Source: Glandiceps talaboti (lineage: Eukaryota > Hemichordata > Enteropneusta > Spengelidae). Taken from it: a stretch of DNA of 64,000 nt. Position numbers and translations under genes: made by a program. The DNA lies in NCBI RefSeq assembly GCF_964340395.1, contig NC_135560.1, positions 24,051,675 through 24,115,674 on the forward strand, written 5' to 3'. The notes beneath the pieces were generated by a model. That model saw only the letters and a program-made list of their open reading frames with translations. It ran no database searches and was not told where the DNA came from. Positions 54,001-64,000 of this stretch are shown one piece after another. Within the stretch, counting starts at the first letter, position 1; every line of letters starts with the position of its first letter.

Positions 54001-55008
54001 TCCGATAATCTACAATGAGTTATGAACTCTCATTATCCATTATCTGATAATCTACAAAGGGTTATGAACTCTCATTATCCATTATCTGATAATCTACAAA
54101 GGGTTATGAACTCTCATTATCCATTATCTGATAATCTACAAAGGGTTATGAACTCTCATTATCCATTATCTGATAATCTACAAAGGGTTATGAACTCTCA
54201 TTATCCATTATCTGATAATCTACAAAGAGTTATGAACTCTCATTATCTGATAATCTACAAAGAGTTATGAACTCTCATTATCTGATAATCTACAAAGAGT
54301 TATGAACTCTCATTATCCGATAATCTACAAAGAGTTATGAGCTCTCATTATCCATTATCTGATAATCTACAAAGAGTTATGAACTCTCATTATCCATTAT
54401 CTGATAATCTACAAAGGGTTATGAACTCTCATTATCCATTATCTGATAATCTACAAAGAGTTATGAGCTCTCATTATCCATTATCTGATAATCTACAAAG
54501 AGTTATAAACTCTCATTATCCATTATCTGATAATCTACAAAGGGTTATGAACTCTCATTATCCATTATCTGATAATCTACAAAAAGTTATGAACTCTCAT
54601 TATCTGATAATCTACAAAGGATTATGAACTCTCATTATCCATTATCTGATAATCTACAAAGAGTTATGAACTCTCATTATCTGATAATCTACAAAGAGTT
54701 ATGACCTCTCATTATCCGATAATCTACAAAGAGTTATGAACTCTCATTATCTGATAATCTACAAAGGATTATGAACTCTCATTATCCATTATCTGATAAT
54801 CTACAAAGAGTTATGAACTCTCATTATCTGATAATCTACAAAGGTTATGAACTCTCATTATCCATTATCTGATAATCTACAAAGAGTTATGAACTCTCAT
54901 TATCTGATAATCTACAAAGGTTATGAACTCTCATTATCCATTATCTGATAATCTACAAAGAGTTATGAACTCTCATTATCTGATAATCTACAAAGGTTAT
55001 GAACTTAA
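54001..55008 (+). repeat. 1-kb GATA-rich satellite-like array, about 26 units
   Basis: Units of 42 bp (TTATGAACTCTCATTATCC then ATTATCTGATAATCTACAAA) alternate with 35-bp units lacking one 7-bp CATTATC block. From 54840 they form a 76-bp higher-order unit (starts 54840, 54916, 54992). ATAATCTACAA occurs 26 times. Each long unit has AGATAA (on the minus strand) and TGATAA facing each other in TTATCTGATAA, the WGATAR form bound by GATA factors. Two ORFs (54022-54270, 54337-54627) translate the repeat as MNSHYPLSDNLQRV-type units. Confidence 0.95.
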
Positions 55009-56872
55009 CACATAAACTGAACTAGTTGTACAGTGTCACTATAAATCATCATGTCCACAGTGTCCATCTGCGTTCAAACATAAGATACCACTTGATTTTC
55101 ATCAATTGACAACATTGCGTCAATATTTATTTCCTTTTTAATTTATAACGACAAGGATACAAACCACACTCCATTAAATAAGGATGTATATTCCACAACA
55201 TGGAATGTTTTAAAAGCAAACGATCAAAGTCTCGCTGTAGCTGCCCAGATTATACATAAACTCTTCGCTCAAACGAAAAGCAATGATACTGTATATCGAT
55301 AGGCTATTTCTTCTGCATATGAATCGTTCTGGTTTTCTTCTCTTAGACTGCTTGCCATTTTCCATACAACATAATGTTCTTCTTTCAAAATGTTTTAATT
55401 GTTTCTTTAAAATACTAAATGAAGTCATTTATACATGTACATCCGAAAGCAGACCGTATGGAAGTGAGGTGCTAACTATATTTTTGGAAAGAATAATCGT
55501 TTTCTCTTGAAAAAAACTGTACTTAACTATTGTGCTTCTGTCATTCCCTATTTATGTGCGCCTAGACAATATTTCCAAGAAATATGTTTACAAAAATGAG
55601 AACATTCGAAAATCTTGTTGTTGTCATTCTCAAGATCGAAATACACTGCATTCTTGTTCTGTAAATATTCCAATCTTTAAAGTAGGGTATGGCAATTAAG
55701 ACATCGAAATCAACGGAAAGGAAAAGAAAGCAGTCAGATTCCTCAATTATTTATTGCATGTTGCCACGTGAAGCAAGTTATTTTTCCTCTGACGACTCAA
55801 TGATTATCTGAAGCTGTACGAATTAATCTTAAACAAATAAAGTGGATGTTCTTTTTCATTGATCGAGATCTCGTGTCTGTCGTTGGATTGTAAAACACAC
55901 AGTTGACTAATGATATGGCATCAAATTCTGAGTTGAACATCTCCATTAGCTTTGCCAATTAAAGCTCCAGTGGTCTACTCTCCGTCATTCGAGTGGTTCG
56001 TCATCGATTTAGATGTAAAACGCGGATCGATCATCATGAACTGTAAATGTACGATAAAAAGTGTATTTCCTAACACAAAAGTCTTGATACTTTTCAAGGA
56101 AACCTTATTTCAGCTTTTAGCGCAAGATGGGTTAATAGGTTTTTTATTATTTATATATGTTTTACTATCAGTGAAAACAAATGTTATGCTTTTTGAAAGT
56201 ATCAATACATTTGCATGGCATAGTCCTTGTGACCATTTATCAATGTCAAGCTGCCAAAGAGTGCAAAGGTTTAGATAACATCTGGTAGACATATTTGAAA
56301 TGTAAACATAATACAAAGTATCTTCCACATTAGAACTACTGCCATATTTCCAGATGGTGTGTATACTTTATTTTATTATGTTAACGAGTTTGACCCAAAG
56401 ATGACATGACATATTACGTTATCTTATTCCATGGTTACTTAAGAACATTTGATTTATTCTTCTTTTCTGTATTCTACAATATTCTTATGATAAACATGTA
56501 ATGGCAATATGTACTGTACCCCTGTCGCTCTTTCAACATATGTACACAGCGCCAGTTCATCAGCAGATCATACGTCATGCATATGTTTCATTTATTTTGA
56601 CTGTAGCAGAGTTTTACTTATTCATTTCAAAAGAGCTCTGTTACTATGGATACGAACATTAAAAATAGACAACATCTACTCCCCACAAACCTCTACTACT
56701 AGTATCATATGGTTAGGGATATCGCGAGGTTCTGCTCTGCATCTTTATCCATTCATCTACAAAATGCTCTTTTGCCTGGCTTTCCAGAAAGTAAAAATAG
56801 AGCTATTGAACGGAAGGCCAACAATTATTTTCATGGTAACACGGAATTCTTGTGTTATTAATCCAAACGTTC
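55009..56872. other. Non-coding stretch, faint RT-like trace
   Basis: One plus-strand frame (55283-55510) includes LLSKCFNCFFKIL and then RPYGSEVLTIF, which faintly recalls the LYGSEVWG block of LINE reverse transcriptases. It is too short and worn to call. Nothing else recognised. Confidence 0.35.
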
Positions 56873-56911
56873 CTTTAGGGTTAGAGTAAGGTTAGGGTTA
56901 GCTTGGGTTAA
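56873..56911 (+). repeat. Short telomere-like TTAGGG motif cluster
   Basis: TTTAGGGTTAGAG is followed by GGTTAGGGTTAGC and GGGTTAAG: about three imperfect copies of the animal telomere hexamer. Too short to indicate a telomere fusion. Confidence 0.5.
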
Positions 56912-59900
56912 GTATGTTCTATTCTACTACTTTAAGTGCTTTTTGTCATACGTGGGTAGATTACGGTTTTTCTCATGTTTCAAATTACGTTCTTATGTGT
57001 ACCCAGCAAACATATGTGATGCACAGTCGACGTTAAAACATCTGTGTACCATTTGCTATGAACTCTTAAAAGTCATCTTCGTTCTAGTGAGTAAAGGGAT
57101 TATTGTTGGTAGTACGTTCCTCCCAAATATTTGTAAGCTGACTTTTTACGTTGGTCACGGTGTCACGAATCTCACTATAGTAATTTCAGAATCCTAATAT
57201 CATGTACCACTAGGAAACGAGTTGCAAATCATCAAATGACTGCGTTTAGAATATAAGAAAACATAGATCCACAAATCGCAGCTCAGAAAGATTAAAGTGT
57301 GCCTTATTTGAACGGCTCAATACCTTGCCACCTGTGTTCATATTTGATATTACCAAGCGAGATTGAAGTGAAAACGCTGTTGACACCGGGCATAAACTTA
57401 ACAGTAAGTGGAACGGCAATGGTTAGAGTTTGTAGTGTGGTTTTGGGAAGCACCGCTTAACTAAATAATGGGTAACTCGACTACGTAATAAAGATTAAAG
57501 ATTACGCTTTGAAAAATAATCTAGAAACTCTAACACGACTGTCAAAGGGATTATCTTATGCATATTATTTTCCTGGCAAGACCGTCCTTTAAGATAGATA
57601 CCAATGAATCAGACAAGACAGATATTAATAGAACTAATGCAAGATATGTGAAATTGAACCATTTTTTGTCATTCAGATTATCCGCGCTTACGTTGCGCTT
57701 TCGGTCATTCCGCACACAAAAAATGATTAATATGAAAATTAATTAAAAAATGTGCAAATTTCGTGCATACGTTTTACCGAAATATTATCGATCGGTGCAA
57801 TAACCCAATGAAAGGCTAAGGCTACTATTAACACATATAGAACTTACTCATATAAGTCGCTGGAAACAATTTACATAGAATAAGTAACAAGTTAAGAAAA
57901 GTCTGATGAAATCATATAATGTTTTACATAAGTAGGGCTGTTAATATAGTGTTACTTACACCGTCATGTATTTTTCTTCTAGCTATTTGCACGTAATATC
58001 AACATCTTAATGTATTGACCCAATCAAACTTGTATTAAATATCCAGTTGTTTCATTTGATTTTCATATGTATTCCCACCTAATTATATGCAACAAGATGT
58101 TTAAATTAGATGTTGATTTTCTTTTTTTGACAATATACAGAAGTGCTGGTTACGAATGTTTAACAAGTGGAATCATTTCAGTAATCGTTCGCCCGAAACT
58201 AAAACAAACCAGACAAAGTGTATACTCCCCTCTAATGTAACGTCTGAATCAACTAATACTTCAGCTAAATGGTATTTGCTCAAACCTACTTTCAGTGTAC
58301 GACAGTTGTCTTAAATTTGTCATCTTCGCAGGAGAACTGACCTCCTGCAGCATTCCGGATGAAAGCGTTGATCATTACTGCGATTATAATCATTTGATAC
58401 GTTTATACTTTAAGCCTGTGTTGCTGGTGCACTCAAAATATAGTGTAACCTGATAAAACAGTGTTTGTGTGTGGTTGATTAAAAGTATGCTAGCAAATGA
58501 AAAGAGTGGACAGATGTTCCTGTCATGAATTAGACACTCAGTACAGGTCACCTAATTGCCGAATTAAAGTTACACTTTCAGCTATATTTCCACGCACTTT
58601 GTTAGATGTTGACGGTATTTGCTTTTACTGAATATGATGATGTCACTGATAGAAAAGACACGAGTACAGTCTACTAAACGATAACAATTTGTGTCTGATA
58701 TCAGCAGTCAACAATGATATAGAAGTAACACAATGTGTATAACTATGCTATACACCGTATCGTCAATTTCAAAAATACCAACTCTCCCTAAGTTTGCTTA
58801 AATTACTACTAAGAATTCAGTGAAAATGTATATTGTGTTCTCCAGTCTTGCCATTCGTCTACATTATTGGCGTTTGAGTCTGTCACTTTGCCGCCCTCAA
58901 TATTAGTGTCTAGATAAGAAGACATTTTCTCAGTAGTCTGTCACAAAGGGCGCCACCTTTTAGAAATGTATACAAACTAGTGTTTTTACAGACTAGTTGA
59001 TTTCTCATATATGTCAATGCTTCTCAGGTTCTGACAATGATTAAATCATCGAATTGTGTACATTAATAAGACTTCAATTTTAAAAATATGTTATGCAATG
59101 AATGATCATGACTTATTTGTTGTTATAGATCGTTGCTTCTTTTAGGCTCTCGATCTACATCTGTTAACCCTAAAGATCTAGAATTTACAGCTTTAGTCTA
59201 CAAAATGAAATACTGAGGGCGATATTGCAAGAAACGCGGGCCGTAATGTCGGTAGAAAAACACATGGTAGTTTCTAAAAAACGGAAAGAATTAACACAAT
59301 ATGTTGTAAGCCATTACTCTCCTGGACATTAATAGTGTTTGTTGGAACACTAGCTTAGTGATAATGGCAACACTACAATACCGTTGTCATGGGAACTCTA
59401 ACATAAGTTGATATGTATATTGACTAGATTTTAGTTTTAAACGTTCGATATTGGGAATTTAGGAAGCCTGGACATAGATTTGAAACTACTGTATTCAAAT
59501 ATATCAAATGTGGAGTTCGCTGAGGTACATCATGTCGAGTTTGGAAAACATACCCAAAGAGTGTTTACATGTGTCGTACTTCGCGTAATCATCAAATCCT
59601 GGGCATCAAACAAAAATTCAAAGGGGATAAATTCACAAGGATTTCCTTCCAAAGTCATTTAACCTTCAGCAGTGACAGCAACACAGAGATTATCTTTCTT
59701 ACTAGTGACGTGGTGATGACGTCGTGATTGTTTACCACCGAAGTTATTCGTGAAGTAGTTTAAGTATAAATAATCGTATGCTTTGATACTCAAAGTTATG
59801 TAAATGACGTTGTACACATTCAGTGAAAACCAATCTGGCGACATCTAGACCGATGAACAAGGTTTACTTCATGTCAAGTATTCCTAAGCTACTAATGCGT

Positions 59901-61065
59901 TTACTAAGGTACCAGTGAAATTCGACCTTTGCCCCTTGAAGTATCAAGTAACGATTATTACATTCTAGTTCTTTCCCTGATAGATAAGGTCATCAGTGCT
60001 CACAAGTTGAGATAATGGACAAACGACGAATGTTCTACGAATAACATTATGTAGGCGTACTATAGCATTGGATGATAAGGTGGTATATCTGAGATCTTTC
60101 AGATTGTCAAATGGCATCATAGCCTCTTTTCACAAATTCTCAGATACAGGAATAAACTTTGGAATAAGTCATCGTGATATTAAATTCATCACAAACCAAT
60201 AAACGTATGCTTTAATAGCTTGTTTCTATAGGAAAAAATCCACATGGTTTCATTAATCTGAAATGACTGAGCATTCGTCAAGAATTATGATATTAGCGCC
60301 AAATAGTGTTGTGTTTGTAGGGATCATCCACGTACAGTTTAATTCATAAAAGTAGATTGTATCTATCATAGACTTTACAATTATTGTCTCGTAATGTTAT
60401 AAGGCCCTTTACCTTTTATTTTCTGTCATTGTAAAGCTCCATTATCGCTATTTACTTTAATCTAAACATTGCATGAACTTATTAGAAAATAGTTTTTATT
60501 GAAGCTGCTTATCTGCTATGTGAAAAGACTCTTATTACGACCTGTGTAGTGTGCATAGTATGTCGTTTGTCAATCAGAAAATGTACACTTGGTAATACAA
60601 TATTTGGTTTAGTTTGTGATGTTTGATAAGTTGATGGTGATTTACATTTTTTCGGGAAAAATAGTTTAAATAATCTTATTTATGATGACTTACGTAACTT
60701 AAGAAGCATAGTCACATCCATAATAAGATATGACCATTTGTTATTTGTTTGATTGTAAATTCTCTTTTACTTGCATTAACAACACTTGTCTATGGATATA
60801 GAAAAGGAATATAATCATATTCTAAAAAAGAACGTTGGCATTGGGTTTATATTCATCAAACATCAGTTTGTCACAAAATAGGCTCTCCTGTAAGAAGAGA
60901 CATACCATGACGTGTTCAATAATTAATTTGTTGGACAATGCCCGTTTCAGCTGAATAGAAATGTAACCCTTTTTAAGAACTCCATGATATCGTTCAGGAG
61001 TAACAGAAGTAATACGATGACTCATACATCACATTGATATGATTGCGTGGCTTGCATATATCATT
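56912..61065. other. Non-coding stretch
   Basis: No gene recognised. At 58876-58958 the phrase GTCTGTCACTTTG or AGTCTGTCACAAAG occurs twice next to GC(C)GCCCT / GGGCGCC, a possible small inverted or duplicated repeat. Confidence 0.5.
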
Positions 61066-61650
61066 AGCAATTTGCATAGCCAATGAGATTTACCAATTAG
61101 GTGATGTCTCATCGATTTGATTGTTGTCAAGATTTTCAGCTGACTTTGTGGATATCTGCATGGTATGAATTACGTCATGATACAGATATGACGGGTACGA
61201 CTTCAACTTGTAAATATGCATAACTAATTGTATTTACCCATTAGGTAATATGTCTTCATGTTGTTTAGAATTCATGATAAATTGATAATGACTGATGTAC
61301 CATATGCATGTCATGGGAAAGATAGCACACTAAATGATAAAATTACATAATTATATTTAATAATTTGGTGATAAATAATCAATGATAGCACAATATTCTA
61401 ACAGATATTGTGGAAATATTGATATCAGCATGACTGTAAGTATGATTGATATAACTATCAGTACATGACTAAATTTGCATTATTAATGATATTTACCAAT
61501 ACATTGCTATATCAATATATCACAGAATTCATCAAACTTTGTGGATATAATTGTATCATGTTATCTAGGTCCTATAAATATTATGGGCATGATTTTACCA
61601 AAGGAGTAATTGGCTCTATTTATGACATTTACCAATTAGGTGAAGAATCG
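61066..61650 (+). repeat. Diverged long-period repeat with TTTACCAATTAGGT motif
   Basis: TTTGCATA followed by TTTACCAATTAGGTGAT occurs near 61070. Related forms occur near 61212 (TTTACCCATTAGGTAAT), 61473 (TTTACCAATACATT) and 61630 (TTTACCAATTAGGTGAA). ACTTTGTGGATAT is shared by the segments after the first and third. An old tandem array or clustered copies of an interspersed repeat. Confidence 0.5.
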
Positions 61651-62865
61651 TCCTGGCTTTTATCCAGATCAACAGCTTGAAATGTCATTTCGTGTAATAG
61701 TTTATACATAAGTTGGTTGTTCGATAAACATAAGCATCTTACATTGTTTTTACTATGAGAGATAGTTGTATCAGGAACAGGCGTCGTCGAATTTCCTTCA
61801 CTCTTCAATGCCCTTGTACTTTCTGATACAAGCAATGCTTAAAGGCACGGCAATCAACATTTTTCCTTTGTCGTTTACATCTAGGTTTGTTTACAGTTCA
61901 CTGATCGTCATTTATAAACATTTATAGTACCATACATGATCAATGATTTTGTCAAAGTGGTATAAACCATTACTAACCATAGCCTACCATATTGCATTCT
62001 AGTTTCTAGCCATATTATTATTTATAAGCTTTAGGAATATTTGTCTGACGTGGTTGATTTTGTGACTTCGATTGGATAAGATAGTTTGATCTACCGCTAT
62101 CGATGGTAAGCTTAAAATGGAATTCGCCGTACAACAGTTACATATTCAGTAGGAAATCTGTACTAAAATAAAGGTTTATAGTACATAAACTACCTGGAAA
62201 CAGGGGCAATATCTACTTGTGTTCTCAACAGCAAGTTTGCATCCAGGCTGAACAATTTCATATACAAAGGAGAGTGCATTGACTTAGTGAGGTTGATACA
62301 ATGTACCTAACCTAAGGTGATCAGAAGGGTAACCCTCCTGCCAAGGTCGGGGTAAACAAGACTAGATTATGTATGGTTATAAACAATGTGACAAGACTAT
62401 ATGCAAGAGTGGTTATATCACCATCTAATGTCCACAACTCTGATATTTCTGTTGAATACTTGTAAACATATGTCATAAGGACAACTTGCTTTGATCCAAC
62501 TATTTTCCCATTCACTGCATCATTTCAACGGTTCATTTCCTAACAGAATAACAGGCCAAATGGCACTGAGCGAAAAATGAGTGATGTGTGTCAGGCTGCG
62601 ACGTTTGTGGAGTGCCAATTACTAGTGCACTGTGCATGACTGCTTTCCTTTCTTCGCCAGTTACTTTCAAAGTAGGGAATGTCGTACACTCTCTCACACA
62701 GTGAACATTTTCATCGCATGTTGTGTCTAGTGTCAGTGGTACTTTCACCAACAAGTTCGCTTCACAAAAAAAGAAGTTTGTTCATATAAATAGATATATA
62801 TAGTTTGAACACACAACCATCCATTCAAACACTAAATTCATTAACGAACACAAACGCATGCATAA
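61651..62865. other. Non-coding stretch
   Basis: Nothing recognised. Confidence 0.5.
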
Positions 62866-62967
62866 TGGGTCGGTTGGTTGGTTGATTGATTGGTTGGTCG
62901 GTCGGTTGCAATTGGTTGTTTGGTTGGTTGGTTGGTTGGTTGGTTGGTTGGTTGGTTGAAAAAAGTA

Positions 62968-63014
<47 letters not shown>
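62866..63014 (+). repeat. (GGTT)n then (GT)n microsatellite
   Basis: GGTT units with GATT and GGTC variants to 62958, a short gap, then about 22 GT units (62971-63014). Confidence 0.95.
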
Positions 63015-63016
<2 letters not shown>

Positions 63017-64000
63017 ATGTTGGTGGTGCAATTCACATAATAGTCTGGATGCCTTTTGAAGAGACAATTTAAGTCAAAAGGCGGCTATGAACCATTTGTT
63101 TTGCAGTGAAAATAATTATTGTCGCACAGATATGCATTGTGATGTCGCCACTTTACCATCAGTAATAATTTGTTTCTGGTCCGACCGTAGAGGGCATCAA
63201 TTTTGTTGTCTTATACTATTCTGTTGAATCGAAAAAAAAGTAGAGGGTCAGTCGTCTCAAGAGAAACATTAAAAGTGAAAAGGGGCGCTCTTACGTCAAG
63301 TGCATCGATCAAATCTTTATTGTTGTTTTTAAAGACCAGGCCAGATTGTTTTTACAGTAGGTTATTTTAAAATGCCCCTATAATGGAGTTTATCAATATC
63401 TCCCATCAACCTATACATACATTGTGTATAGGCACAATTGGCGATAGACGCTATCTCAAGATTACCATGTCTTAATAGTTGTATACTTCTATTACTATAT
63501 GGCGCCCTTTAATTTATTGTGTCTCTGTGAGAAATTGTCCATATATATTACAGAAAACCTAAAGAATATCAATTGTGATAATCTGTGTCGAGCAAGCTAA
63601 GGTGTTTTCAATAGTATGTGCCCCTCATTTGCTGCATCAGAACTAGACTGGCGTCAGGCGCTCGTTCTATTTTTTTTCCTTCTTTGAAATTACCATAATT
63701 ATTATTATAGACATATATTTATAACTATTCTTGTAATATTAGAGCTCCGACGTCGCTATTTAAGTTAGCCATGATCTTTTTTAGTTAGCGAAATGCTGAT
63801 ATTTTTATATAATCTATAAATACGAAATATATTTAGATGAAAAGTATCTTGTTACATACCGTAGTCAAAGGATCTTTGAGACAGAATGATATAGTACGTA
63901 GTAATTGACTGCTTTGAAATTAATTGACAGTGATAGTAGTAAGCATGTGTTTTTCTTACAGCTAAAAGAGACAGTGTTCGCCGAGAATATATGTAACATT
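63015..64000. other. Non-coding stretch to window end
   Basis: Nothing recognised. Confidence 0.5.

Noticed and set aside
54022-54627. Two ORFs with MNSHYPLSDNLQRV repeats
   Set aside because: They are translations of the 42-bp array; 35-bp and 41-bp variants break the frame repeatedly, which argues against coding constraint.
56873-56911. Interstitial telomere
   Set aside because: Only about three imperfect TTAGGG units; too short to mean a chromosome fusion or end.

Overview
The window looks like nuclear DNA of an animal, most likely a marine invertebrate. It is AT-rich, has no long ORFs, and carries many microsatellites, minisatellites, foldback elements and degraded transposons. One clear spliced coding exon encodes a rhodopsin-class GPCR of the kisspeptin/galanin/allatostatin-A receptor group, closest by eye to kisspeptin (GPR54-type) receptors. 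Such receptors are common in non-vertebrate deuterostomes, and also occur in lophotrochozoans. A hemichordate-like or similar animal fits, but the species cannot be fixed from the sequence alone.

Layout. 1-9.8 kb is intergenic or intronic, with small repeats, a 40-bp minisatellite (5.9-6.2 kb) and a GTAT-type compound microsatellite. 9.8-14.6 kb is an unusual block of long (AT)n, (GA)n and (CA)n tracts broken by short unique inserts. Two inserts are long near-perfect palindromes, and their arms carry hammerhead-ribozyme-like sequences. A third insert has a related layout, and two inserts share a tail that abuts (TA)n. This resembles non-autonomous Penelope-like or retrozyme-type retroelements. 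14.9-18.5 kb has two diverged copies of one dispersed repeat. The GPCR exon lies at 20.7-21.0 kb on the minus strand; its later exons should lie at lower coordinates, but I could not identify them.

24-30 kb holds an interspersed repeat with a (CAGA)n tail, another long (AT)n tract, a 68-bp minisatellite and a 0.73-kb element with G-rich inverted ends. 30-39 kb is mostly featureless, apart from a 186-bp foldback element at 36.1 kb. At 39.6-40.1 kb is the decayed 3' end of a LINE, running into a (TATG)n microsatellite. 44.7-45.2 kb is a 47-bp minisatellite. 48.57-48.72 kb is a 30-bp minisatellite with an AP-1 consensus in every unit. 49.7-52.4 kb is a 2.7-kb DNA transposon with 24-bp inverted ends and a TTA target duplication, but no recognisable transposase. 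54.0-55.0 kb is a 1-kb array of about 26 units rich in GATA sites. The rest to 64 kb is non-coding with small repeats.

No rRNA, tRNA, CRISPR or operon-like features were found. Short ORFs across the window mostly translate microsatellites or random sequence and are not annotated as genes. All alignments and structures were made by eye; nothing was computed or searched.
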